Shown: one piece after another, positions 1-11,154 of the stretch
Layout: each line of letters starts with the position of its first letter
How positions within the stretch are numbered: the stretch's first letter is position 1
Assembly: GCA_022376925.1 (NCBI GenBank)
Contig: JAIOJX010000006.1
Coordinates: 61,899,394-61,963,393, forward strand
Origin: Tragulus kanchil
Taxonomy: Eukaryota > Chordata > Mammalia > Artiodactyla > Tragulidae
Reading direction: 5' to 3'
Length of the DNA: 64,000 nucleotides
Translations under genes and position numbers: made by a program
Notes under the pieces: model-generated
What the model was told of the DNA's origin: nothing
Seen by the model: the letters and a program-made list of their open reading frames with translations, nothing else
Databases searched by the model: none

Positions 1-89
1 CAATCCATATCCAACAGTACATTAAAAAGATCACACACCATGATCAAATGGGATTCATCCCAGAGATGCAAGTTTTTTTCAACATCCTC
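1..89 (+). mobile_element. LINE-1 ORF2 fragment
   Basis: Plus-strand translation reads like the reverse-transcriptase part of mammalian L1 ORF2, with the residues [12 protein letters not shown] matching the well-known conserved block in that region. The window edge cuts it on the left, and Bov-type SINE sequence follows on the right. Only a relic is visible. Confidence 0.75.
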
Positions 90-205
90 CTCCAGTACTC
101 AGATGTTTAGAAAACCCCATAGACAGTGGAACATGACAGGCTACAGTCCATGGGGTCTCAAATAGTCAGACATGACTTAGCAACTAAAGAGCAACAATAA
201 CTTTA
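90..205 (+). mobile_element. Bov-tA/Bov-A SINE, 3' part
   Basis: The block resembles the Bov-A body: a 'ctccagtact' start, then 'ggctacagtccatggggtct', then a 'gtcagacatgactt' motif and an 'agcaacaataac' tail. Bov-A derives from the BovB LINE 3' end and is a ruminant marker. The tRNA-like head is absent, so this is a 5'-truncated copy abutting the L1 relic. Confidence 0.8.
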
Positions 206-1044
206 ACTTTCTTTGGTAGGAAAGTTTGAGAAACACTTTGCTTTGTGAGAATTCTTGTGGAAATTCTTTTGTTATGACAGATTGGCTGCATGACTAATTC
301 AAAAGATGTGATATTAGACTAGTTTTTGTTAGTGTTTAAAATTCTTGAGCATGTTCTCTATAAAATTTGCCCCCCCTTATTTTTGGTATTTCTATGTAGT
401 CTAAGGTCTTTCTAATCAGCTTTCATCTATAGATGAAAACCTTTCATATTTGAAAATCAAGATTAAATGCTTTGTGTTCCACAGAGGCTTTCCATTGGCC
501 TCCAGAACTCTCTCTAGCCTTCCAATTCCTGTATATCGCTGGTAACGTGGAGGCCATGTAGTGGATGGAGTTTTGAAGAGAGAGGGAGTTTGGTGGTAAG
601 TTAGAAGTAAGAATAGTGCTGTCTGAAAATCCTTCCATAGTAGCTTTTACTGTGCTACTTTCATGTAAGCTATGAACATCAGTCTTGTAATATCATAGTC
701 ACAATAAAGGGCTCTATAATGATTTGTCGATTTGTGGTTTTTGAAATAAATCTGTGCTCAATAAATAACTTTACAGTGGTTATCATGATGTGAAAGTCAG
801 GGCTTTCATGTCATGCTTTTTTATATTCTCTTTGAGAAAGAGTGAACTCAAAAATTATAAAGTTAAACTCTGTAGTTTAGCATTCGTTGTTCTTAGTTTA
901 GAATGTAATTGGTTCTAATACATTGAAGATTTGCTGCTTTGGTTCTTCATTCTCATATAATCCTCAGCATTATTGCTTTCATTGACCAAAATATTAGTCA
1001 TAGTGCTATACTTATGAAAAAGGAACACCAGTGATTACTCTCTC
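206..1044. other. Unclassified AT-rich non-coding stretch
   Basis: No coding potential beyond chance ORFs, no RNA gene, and no repeat I could name with confidence. Probably intronic or intergenic sequence. Confidence 0.6.
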
Positions 1045-1310
1045 CTTTTTTTTTTTTTTGGCCACTTCTATTGGCATTTCATCTATTTATTTTTCATCCA
1101 TCTTTGTTCTTTGGCCTGTGTAGGCCTCCCATTACAGTGGCCTCTCTCGCTACAGAGAGAGGCGCATGCACTCCAGAGCTCCGGCTCGGTAATTGGACAT
1201 ATCGGTCCAGCCACTCTGTGGCATGTGGAATCTTTCCAGGCCAGGGATCAAACTGGCACCCCTTGCACTGCAAGGCGGTGTCCTTACCCACTGGGCCACC
1301 CGGGAAGCTC
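1045..1310 (-). mobile_element. CHR-2-like tRNA-derived SINE
   Basis: Read on the minus strand it starts with a tRNA-Glu-like head ('gcttcccgggtggcccagtg', then an A-box/B-box-like region ending 'tttgatccctgg'). It continues through 'gatggatgaaaaataaatag' to a poly-A, seen as the run of T at 1045-1059. The head is CHR-2-like. The 3' part (ending 'gccaatagaagtggcc') is shared with the copies near 15.9, 29.5, 30.2, 39.9 and 57.1 kb and is not one I recognise from cattle families. Confidence 0.75.
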
Positions 1311-2277
1311 TTATTTTTGTAGAACTTGCTGCTTGTACCACTGATTTAGCAGTTAAATTGGATGCTGTCTTAAATAATCCTTATTTCCCTAATTAAACAA
1401 AGTATTATAAGACAAGGTTATTCTTTAGACTTTCTGAAGCATCAAAACACATTATATTTTAGTTGATCCATTTGATTGTGTGAGTTGTGAACTACCAAAA
1501 TCATTTCATTCTCTTACTAAAAAAGTGTTTATTTTTTGTTTAAATGACTTTATTCATATCAACTTATCTCCCTGCTTTCTCTCTCCTTTCTTCTCTCCCT
1601 CACCTTCTCTATCCTTCTCTGCTTTCTTCTTTTATTCCTTTCTTCTTTCTTTTCTTACTTCTTTCCTATTTAAGCTAACTAATTTAGGGTCAAAATTGGC
1701 CTTTTTGCTTCAGTTTTGGAATCTCCCTCATTTGTAAGCTTCATTAGAACAACACTATGCTTAGTATAGTATTATATTCATGGCATCTAATAGAGTTCTT
1801 GAATCAAGCAGATGCTTATAAATATTTGCTCTAAGAATGAATTACATGGATCATATTTAACACTGAGTGGCATGTATGATTTTAAAGCCCTTGATTTCCT
1901 ATTCTATAGGTGATGATTGGTACTATTTGAGAGCCCTCTTTTATTGGCTTAAGCATTATTTATTTGCTGTTGATACCATATTTCTTGTAACTTATTCCCC
2001 CTGTTAGTAGCAACAAAAGGCTTCAGTATTGAAAGACCAAAGGAGTCACGAATGTCATTCTTCTAAACATTGTCCCTTCAAGTTAGGGCAATGCTAGCTA
2101 GTGACAGATTTTAATGATTCAGACCTAAAAGTACCCTCTTTTTTCCTGATAGAAGACACACTATACCAATCCTCTTTTTACTTTATTTAATCCCAGTTAT
2201 AGCACAATTACTGGGTAAAATGAAGAGTAATTTAGTAGATTTTCACACACATTTATATGCATAGCCAATAATACTGT
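1311..2277. other. Unclassified stretch with polypyrimidine tract
   Basis: No gene. A CT-rich tract of about 100 bases (1568-1671, mixed CTTT/CTCT) is the only notable structure, and the short ORF over it is a low-complexity product. The remainder is AT-rich and unassigned. Confidence 0.6.
1568..1671. repeat. Polypyrimidine (CT-rich) low-complexity tract
   Basis: Almost uninterrupted C/T composition with irregular CTTT, TTCT and CTCC units. It is not a clean microsatellite. Confidence 0.75.
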
Positions 2278-2649
2278 AAGTACCATTAACTTTTTTAAAA
2301 TGTTTATTCATTTTTACTATTTTGGGTTTTCATTGCTGCTTCAGGCTCTTCTCTAGTTTCAGGGAATGGGCGCTAGTTTCTAGTTGAGGTGAGCAAGCTG
2401 CTTGTTGCAGTGACTTCTCTTGTTGTGGAACTCGGGCTCTAGGGCACATGCACTTCTGTAGTTGCAGCACATGGGCTCAATACTTACAGCTCTGAGGTTC
2501 TAAAGCACAGGATCCATAGTTGTGGCTCATGGGCTTAGTTGCTCTGCAGCATGTGGGATCTATCTGGATCTGGGATCGAACCCGTATCTCCTGCATTGGC
2601 AGGCAAACTCTTCAGCAATGAGTTACCAGGGAAGGTCTAATACCATTAT
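2278..2649 (-). mobile_element. CHR-1-type SINE with target-site duplication
   Basis: On the minus strand the body carries the CHR-type head ('gggttcgatcccagatc' region), then repeated 'gagcccatgtgc / gcaactac'-like modules typical of the longer CHR-1 family, then an A-rich tail (left side, 'cttttttaaaatg'). The flanks share a near-perfect 12-bp duplication: 'agtaccattaac' on the left and 'aataccattatc' at 2639-2650 on the right. Confidence 0.75.
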
Positions 2650-2991
2650 CTTTATTATTATTGTTATGATTTAAATTTTTTACAGAGTTTTGTTGCTCAT
2701 AGACATGTATGTTCCCAGTTCTCCACATCCCACCCATCCAGGCCATCACAACGCGCCCTTGCAGGGGATCTCCTATTCCTGCAGTGCAATGGCAATAGTT
2801 ATATTTTTCACACATGATAGTATAGGTTTCCATGTTACTCCCTCTATGCCTCCCACCCACTGTTCATTCCCCACAATGTCCTATGTCTGTTTTTCTGTTT
2901 CTCTATGTCTGTTTTTCCATTACTTCACTGCATGTGTTGCCACTACCCTCTTACTAGATTCCATATATATATGTGTGTGTTAGTATAATGT

Positions 2992-5250
2992 ACTTGCCTT
3001 TCTCTTTTTGACTTACTTCACTTTTTATAATGAATTCTAGATCCAACCATCACATTAGGACTGATTCTTCTGTTTTTCTTTTTATAGCTGAGTAGTATTC
3101 CATTGTATATATGTCCCAGAGTGTTTTATCTATTCATTCAAGGATAGACATCTAGGTTGCTTCCATGTTCTAGCTATTGTATAGAGAGCTGCAATGAACA
3201 TTGGGGTACAAATGCTTCTTTCAGATTTGATTTCATCAGGATATATATACACCTTATACTGGGATTGCTGGATTGTATGGTGCTTCTACTTTTAGTATTT
3301 TAAGGAATCTCCAGACTGTCTTCCATAGTGACTGTATCAGTTTACATTCCCACCAGCAATGCAAGAGCATTCCCTATTCTCCGCACCCTCTCCCGCATTT
3401 ATTGTCTGTAGATTTCTTGATGGTGGCCATTATGACTGGTATGAGGTGATATCTCATTGTAGTTTTGATTTGCATTTCTCTATAAATAAGAGAGGTTGAG
3501 CATCGTTTCGTGTGTTTTTTGGCCATCTGTATGTCCTCTTTGGAGAGGTGTCTCTTTAGGTCATTTTCCCCATTTTTTGACTGAGTTATTCATTTATCTG
3601 GTGCGAAGTTGTCTGAATTTCTTGTAGATTTTGGAGATTAATTCTTTGTCTGTTAATTCATTTGCTATGATTTTCTCCCATTCTGTGGGTTGTCTGTTCA
3701 CCTTTTTTGTAATTTCTTTTGCTGTACAAAAGCTTTTAAGTTTCATTAGGTCCCACATGTTCATTTGTCTTTTTAGTTCTGCTCTTCTGGCAGGTGGGTC
3801 ATGGAAGATCTTGCTTTGATTTGTGTCCTGGAGTGTTTTGCTTATATTCTCCTCTAAGAGTTTGATGGTTTCTGTTCTTACAATTAGGCCTTTATTCCAT
3901 ATTGAGTTTATCTTTGTGAATGGTGTCAGGGAATGTTCCAACTTCATTTTTTTTTTTATTCTCGTGTAGCTGTCCAATTTTCCAAGCACCATTTGTTGAA
4001 GAGGCTGTCTTTGTTCCTATTTAGATTTTCACCTCTTTTGTCAAAAATAAGTGCATGAGTATATCTCTGGGTTCTCTATCTTGTTCCATTGGTCTATAGT
4101 TCTGTTTTACCCTTAGATTCATAATTTTTTTAAACTTGCCTTTCTCTTTTTGACTTTCTTCACTTTTTATAATGACTTCTAGATCCAACCATCACATTAG
4201 GACTGATTCTTCTGTTTTTCTTTTATAGCTGAGTAGTATTCCATTGTATATATGTCCCAGAGTGTTTTATCTATTCATTCAAGGATAGACATCTAGGTTG
4301 CTTCCATGTTCTAGCTATTGTATAGAGAGCTGCAATGAACATTGGGGTACAAATGCTTCTTTCAGATTTGATTTCATCAGGATATATATACACCTTATAC
4401 TGGGATTGCTGGATTGTATGGTGCTTCTACTTTTAGTATTTTAAGGAATCTCCAGACTGTCTTCCATAGTGACTGTATCAGTTTACATTCCCACCAGCAA
4501 TGCAAGAGCATTCCCTATTCTCCGCACCCTCTCCCGCATTTATTGTCTGTAGATTTCTTGATGGTGGCCATTATGACTGGTATGAGGTGATATCTCATTG
4601 TAGTTTTGATTTGCATTTCTCTATAAATAAGAGAGGTTGAGCATCGTTTCGTGTGTTTTTTGGCCATCTGTATGTCCTCTTTGGAGAGGTGTCTCTTTAG
4701 GTCATTTTCCCCATTTTTTGACTGAGTTATTCATTTATCTGGTGCGAAGTTGTCTGAATTTCTTGTAGATTTTGGAGATTAATTCTTTGTCTGTTAATTC
4801 ATTTGCTATGATTTTCTCCCATTCTGTGGGTTGTCTGTTCACCTTTTTTGTAATTTCTTTTGCTGTACAAAAGCTTTTAAGTTTCATTAGGTCCCACATG
4901 TTCATTTGTCTTTTTAGTTCTGCTCTTCTGGCAGGTGGGTCATGGAAGATCTTGCTTTGATTTGTGTCCTGGAGTGTTTTGCTTATATTCTCCTCTAAGA
5001 GTTTGATGGTTTCTGTTCTTACAATTAGGCCTTTATTCCATATTGAGTTTATCTTTGTGAATGGTGTCAGGGAATGTTCCAACTTCATTTTTTTTTTTAT
5101 TCTCGTGTAGCTGTCCAATTTTCCCAGCACCATTTGTTGAAGAGGCTGTCTTTGTTCCTATTTAGATTTTCACCTCTTTTGTCAAAAATAAGTGCATGAG
5201 TATATCTCTGGGTTCTCTATCTTGTTCCATTGGTCTATAGTTCTGTTTTT
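2992..5250. repeat. Tandem duplication 1 (unit about 1.14 kb)
   Basis: Copies at 2992-4109 and 4134-5250, separated by a 24-base filler. Differences are few (for example 'tccaagcacc' against 'tcccagcacc', and a one-base T-run change). Copy 1 stops in mid-L1, and only copy 2 continues with the expected L1 sequence 'tttgtgccagtacc'. Confidence 0.95.
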
Positions 5251-5292
5251 GTGCCAGTACCATACTGTCTGGATGACTGTTGCTTTGTAGTA

Positions 5293-7483
5293 GAGTCTGA
5301 AGTTGGGGAGGCTGATGCCTCTAGCTCCATTCTTCTTCCTCAGGATTACTTTGGCTGTTTGAGGTTTTCTTGCATTTCCATATGAACTGTGTTATTCTTT
5401 GGTCTAGTTCTGTGAAGAATGTCTTTGGTAGTTTGATAGGGATCGCAATGAATCTGTAGATGATATTTGATAGTATGGTCATTTTCACAATATTGATTGT
5501 TCCAACTCAGGAACACGAAGAATCTCTCCATCTGTTTAAGTCTTCTTTAATTTCTTTCTTTCATGAGTGTCTTGTAATTTTCTGTGTACAGCTCTTTGTT
5601 TTTTGGGGGGTAGGTTTATTCCTAGATATTTTATTCTTTTGGTTACAATGGTAAAGGGGATTGTCTCTTTGATTTCGTTTTCTGATTTTTCATTGTTTGT
5701 GTATAGGAATGTCAGTGATTTCTGTATATTGATTTTGTATCCTGTTGCTTTGCTGAATTCGTTGATTAGCTCTAGTAATTTTCTAATAGTGTCTTTGGGG
5801 TTCTCTATGTATAATATCATGTTGTGTACAAATAGAGCGAGTTTTACTTCTTCTTTTCCTATCTGGATTCCTTCAATTTGCTTTTTTTTTAACTTCTTTT
5901 ATTGCTGACGCTAGAACTTCCAGGACTTTGTTGAATAATAGTGGGGGAAAATAGACATCCCTGTCTTGTTCCTGATCTCAGAGAGAACACTTTCAGTTTT
6001 CACCATTGAGAATAATGTTCGCTGTGGGCTTCTCATATATGGCTTTCACTATGCTGAAATATGTTCCTTCTAAGCCCATATTTTGAAGAGTTTTTATCAT
6101 AAATGGATGTTGTACTTTGTCGAAGGCTTTTTCTGCATCTATTGAGATTATCATGTTGTTTTCATCCCTCAATTTGTTGATATGGTGTACCATATTGATT
6201 GATTTGCAGATATTGGAGAATCCTTGCATGCCTGGGATGAACCCAACTTGATCATGATGTATGACCTTTTTGATGTGTTATTGAATTCTGTTTTCTAGGA
6301 TTTTGTAGAGGATTTTGGCTACCAAATTCATCGGTGAGTTTAGTCTATAATTTCCCTTTTTTGTGTTGTCTTTGCCTGGTTTTGGTTATGAGTCTGAAGT
6401 TGGGAGGCTGATGCCTCTAGCTCCATTCTTCTTCCTCAGGATTACTTTGGCTGTTTGAGGTTTTCTTGCATTTCCATATGAACTGTGTTATTCTTTGGTC
6501 TAGTTCTGTGAAGAATGTCTTTGGTAGTTTGATAGGGATCGCAATGAATCTGTAGATGATATTTGATAGTATGGTCATTTTCACAATATTGATTGTTCCA
6601 ACTCAGGAACACGAAGAATCTCTCCATCTGTTTAAGTCTTCTTTAATTTCTTTCTTTCATGAGTGTCTTGTAATTTTCTGTGTACAGCTCTTTGTTTTTT
6701 GGGGGGTAGGTTTATTCCTAGATATTTTATTCTTTTGGTTACAATGGTAAAGGGGATTGTCTCTTTGATTTCGTTTTCTGATTTTTCATTGTTTGTGTAT
6801 AGGAATGTCAGTGATTTCTGTATATTGATTTTGTATCCTGTTGCTTTGCTGAATTCGTTGATTAGCTCTAGTAATTTTCTAATAGTGTCTTTGGGGTTCT
6901 CTATGTATAATATCATGTTGTGTACAAATAGAGCGAGTTTTACTTCTTCTTTTCCTATCTGGATTCCTTCAATTTGCTTTTTTTTTAACTTCTTTTATTG
7001 CTGACGCTAGAACTTCCAGGACTTTGTTGAATAATAGTGGGGAAAGTAGACATCCCTGTCTTGTTCCTGATCTCAGAGAGAACACTTTCAGTTTTTCACC
7101 ATTGAGAATAATGTTCGCTGTGGGCTTCTCATATATGGCTTTCACTATGCTGAAATATGTTCCTTCTAAGCCCATATTTTGAAGAGTTTTTATCATAAAT
7201 GGATGTTGTACTTTGTCGAAGGCTTTTTCTGCATCTATTGAGATTATCATGTTGTTTTCATCCCTCAATTTGTTGATATGGTGTACCATATTGATTGATT
7301 TGCAGATATTGGAGAATCCTTGCATGCCTGGGATGAACCCAACTTGATCATGATGTATGACCTTTTTGATGTGTTATTGAATTCTGTTTTCTAGGATTTT
7401 GTAGAGGATTTTGGCTACCAAATTCATCGGTGAGTTTAGTCTATAATTTCCCTTTTTTGTGTTGTCTTTGCCTGGTTTTGGTT
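5293..7483. repeat. Tandem duplication 2 (unit about 1.10 kb)
   Basis: Copies at 5293-6386 and 6390-7483, joined almost directly. Single-base run-length differences occur (for example 'gttggggagg' against 'gttgggagg'). Both breakpoints lie inside L1 ORF2, and the right end of copy 2 continues the L1. Confidence 0.95.
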
Positions 7484-7826
7484 TCAGGGTGATGGTGGCC
7501 TTGTAGAATGTGTTTGGAGGTATTCCTTCCTGTGCAACGTTTTGGAAGAGTTTTAGAAGGACAGGCATTAGCTCTTCCTTAAATGTTTGGTAGAATTCGC
7601 CTGTGAAGCCATCTGGCCCTGGGCTTTTATTTTTGGGTAGATTTTTAATCACAAATTCGATTTCTGAGCTTGTGATTGGGTTGTTCAAAGTTTCTATTCC
7701 TTCCTGGTTGAGTCTTCAGAAATTAATCTTCTCTAAGAAACTGTCCATTTCTTCCAGGTTGTCCAGTTTGTTGCCATAGAGTTTTTCATAATAGTCTCTT
7801 GTAATCCTTTGGATTTCTGCATTATC

Positions 7827-10159
7827 TGTTGTAATCTCTCCTTTTTCGTTGTTGATTTTGTTGATCTGGTTCTTCTCTCTCTTTTTCTTAATGAGTCTGG
7901 CCAGTGGCTTGTCAATTTTGTTTACCTTTTTGAAGAACCAGCATTTTGTTTTATTTATCTTTCCTATTGTTTCTTTCATTTATTTTTAATTTATTTCTGC
8001 TCTGATCTTTATGATTTCTCTCCTTCTGATAGTATTGGGATATTTTTGTTCTTCTTTCTGCAGTTGTTTTATGTGTAGGGTTAGGTCATCTATATAATAT
8101 TTTTATATTTTCTTGAAGTAGGATTGTATTGCTACAAATGTCCCCTTAGAACTGCCTTTGCATTCATAGGTTTTGCACTGTCATGTGTTCATTGTTATTT
8201 TCCTCTAGGAATTTTTTTTCTTTTCTCCTTTGATTTGTTTGGTAATCAGTTTGTTTTTAGGTATGTGTTGTTTAATCTCCATTTGCTTGTGTTTTTAGCG
8301 TTTTTTTTTTTTTTTTCCTTTCATGAAGTTGATCTCTGGTCTCATTTCATTGTGGTCCGAGAAGATTGTTGATATAATTTCAGTTTTCTTGAATTGACTG
8401 AAGCTTGATTAGGGGCCCAAGATGTTGTCTATCCTGGAGAATGTTCCATGAGCACTTGAGAAGAAACTGTATTCTTCTGCTTTTGGATGGAAGGTCCTAA
8501 AGATATCCATGAGGTCCATCTCTTCTAGTGTGTCATTTACAGCTTATGTTTCTTTATTTATTTTCTTTTTTGATGATCTGTCCACTTGTGTGATAGGAGT
8601 AAGTCTCCTACTATTACTATGTTATTGTCAATGTCTTCTTTTATGTCTGAAAATGTTTGCCTTGTGTATTGGAGTGCTCCTGAGTTGGGTGCATAGATAT
8701 TTATGATTGTTATGCCTTCCTCTTGGATCAATCCCTTGATCATGATGTAGTGTCCTGCCTTGTCTCTTCTAATCGTCTTTATTTTGAGGTCTATTTTGTC
8801 TGATATGAGGATTGCTCCAGCTTTCTTTTGATTTCCATTTGCATGGAATATCAGTTTCCAGCCTCTCACTTTCAGTCTATGAGTGTCTCTAGGTCTGAAG
8901 TGGGTCTCCTGTAAACAGCATATACATGGGTCTTGCTTCTGGATCCATTCAGCCAGTCTGTGTCTTTTGATTGGGACATTTAGTCTCTAGAGTCTGATTC
9001 ATGTTGTAATCTCTCCTTTTCGTTGTTGATTTTGTTGATCTGGTTCTTCTCTCTCTTTTTCTTAATGAGTCTGGCCAGTGGCTTGTCAATTTTGTTTACC
9101 TTTTTGAAGAACCAGCATTTTGTTTTATTTATCTTTCCTATTGTTTCTTTCATTTATTTTTAATTTATTTCTGCTCTGATCTTTATGATTTCTCTCCTTC
9201 TGATAGTATTGGGATATTTTTGTTCTTCTTTCTGCAGTTGTTTTATGTGTAGGGTTAGGTCATCTATATAATATTTTTATATTTTCTTGAAGTAGGATTG
9301 TATTGCTACAAATGTCCCCTTAGAACTGCCTTTGCATTCATAGGTTTTGCACTGTCATGTGTTCATTGTTATTTTCCTCTAGGAATTTTTTTTCTTTTCT
9401 CCTTTGATTTGTTTGGTAATCAGTTTGTTTTTAGGTATGTGTTGTTTAATCTCCATTTGCTTGTGTTTTTAGCGTTTTTTTTTTTTTTTTTCTTTCATGA
9501 AGTTGATCTCTGGTCTCATTTCATTGTGGTCCGAGAAGATTGTTGATATAATTTCAGTTTTCTTGAATTGACTGAAGCTTGATTAGGGGCCCAAGATGTT
9601 GTCTATCCTGGAGAATGTTCCATGAGCACTTGAGAAGAAACTGTATTCTTCTGCTTTTGGATGGAAGGTCCTAAAGATATCCATGAGGTCCATCTCTTCT
9701 AGTGTGTCATTTACAGCTTATGTTTCTTTATTTATTTTCTTTTTTGATGATCTGTCCACTTGTGTGATAGGAGTAAGTCTCCTACTATTACTATGTTATT
9801 GTCAATGTCTTCTTTTATGTCTGAAAATGTTTGCCTTGTGTATTGGAGTGCTCCTGAGTTGGGTGCATAGATATTTATGATTGTTATGCCTTCCTCTTGG
9901 ATCAATCCCTTGATCATGATGTAGTGTCCTGCCTTGTCTCTTCTAATCGTCTTTATTTTGAGGTCTATTTTGTCTGATATGAGGATTGCTCCAGCTTTCT
10001 TTTGATTTCCATTTGCATGGAATATCAGTTTCCAGCCTCTCACTTTCAGTCTATGAGTGTCTCTAGGTCTGAAGTGGGTCTCCTGTAAACAGCATATACA
10101 TGGGTCTTGCTTCTGGATCCATTCAGCCAGTCTGTGTCTTTTGATTGGGACATTTAGTC
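7827..10159. repeat. Tandem duplication 3 (unit about 1.17 kb)
   Basis: Copies at 7827-8985 and 9002-10159 with a 16-base filler (8986-9001). They cover the L1 endonuclease region. Copy 1 truncates the endonuclease frame, and copy 2 restores continuity toward ORF1. Confidence 0.95.
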
Positions 10160-10254
10160 CATTGACATTCGAAGTAATTATTGATACAAATGTTCCTATT
10201 GTCATCTTCTTAGATATTTGGGGTTTGATTTGTAGGACTTCTCCTACTCGTGGA

Positions 10255-11154
10255 TTTATTGGCTGTATCAGGCCCTTTAACACTGGTTGTAGGGCCGCTT
10301 TCTTGTTACAAAATTCTTTTAGCTTTTGCTTGTCTGTGAATCTTTTGACTTCTCTATCAATTCTGAATGAGATCCTTGCTGAGTAGAGAATTCTTGGTTG
10401 GAGGTTATTCTCTTTTAGCCATTTACATGTGTCCTGCCTTTCTCTTCTGGCCTACAGTGTTTCTGTTAAAAGATCAGCAGTTAAACATATAGGGTTTCCT
10501 TTATATGTTATTTATTATTTGTTCCTAGCTGCTTTAAGTATTCTGTCTTTATATTTCATCTGTGTTAGTTTGATTAGAATGTGCCTTGGTGTATTTCTTC
10601 TGGGGCTTATCCTGTATGGAACTCTGTGCTTCTTGGACTTGGTTGACTAGTTCCTTTCCCTTACTGAGGAAGGTTTCAACTATAACTGCTTCAAAAAATT
10701 TTTCATAGCCTTTCTTTCTCTCTTCTTTTTCTGGGGCTCCTATAATTCTAATGTTGGTGTGTTTGAGATTGTCCCATAGGTCTCTTATGCTAGCCTCAGT
10801 TCTTTTGATTCTTTGTGCTTTGTTCTGTTCTTCAGCAGTTATTTCCACCATTCTGTCTTTCAGCTCACTTAACCGTTCTTATGCCTCCGATACTCTACTG
10901 ATGAGACCTTCTATAGTATTTTTGAGTTCAGTAATTGAGTCATTTGTCTCTATTTACTTATTTTTCATTTCTTGCATGTCTCTTCTCAGTGCACTGATTT
11001 CCTCTAATATTCTGTTTTCTGTGTTTTTAATCCTCGCTAGTATTGCTTTTCTGAATTCTCTTTCTGATAATTTGTCTATCCCATCTTCTGTCACCTGTAG
11101 CTGTGTTTCTGTACTTTGTTCCTTCATTTGTTCAGTGTTTCTCTGTCTTTTCAT
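10255..11154 (-). pseudogene. LINE-1 ORF1 (RNA-binding chaperone), dead
   Basis: ORF1p is the trimeric RNA-binding chaperone of the L1 particle. An amino-terminal stretch starting MKRQRNTEQMKEQST (11154-10954) ends at an in-frame stop. A second block (10851-10549) contains the RRM-region signature DNLKHTNIRIIGAPEKEER. A third block further left reads like the carboxy-terminal domain (ARREWQDTCKWLKENNLQP; LQPRILYSARISFRIDREVK). The blocks are separated by stops, so no intact protein is possible. The first part is repeated at 12251-12051 by a tandem duplication. Confidence 0.82.

Larger units (their letters stand above)
3060..10200 (-). pseudogene. LINE-1 ORF2 (endonuclease-reverse transcriptase), dead
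   Basis: L1 ORF2 encodes the endonuclease and reverse transcriptase of target-primed retrotransposition. The endonuclease N-terminus near 10200-9732 shows ITSNVNGLN and CLQETH (the catalytic Asn and Glu regions) and INIYAPN. The usual GDFN motif is replaced by GDLLLS at about 9770-9784, and the frame stops soon after. The RT finger and palm appear at 7325-6969 ([29 protein letters not shown]). The usual FADD catalytic motif reads FVHN at 5821-5826 and in its duplicate at 6917-6922, so both catalytic aspartates are lost. The C-terminus (3992-3594) shows KLKSFCTAKE and QPTEWEKIIANELTDK. Reading frames change repeatedly, and much of the region is present twice through tandem duplications. Confidence 0.88.

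Noticed and set aside
5567..5908. A 113-codon plus-strand ORF with membrane-like sequence, present twice
   Set aside because: It is antisense to L1 ORF2. The T-rich plus strand gives Phe/Leu/Ile-rich translations that mimic membrane proteins.
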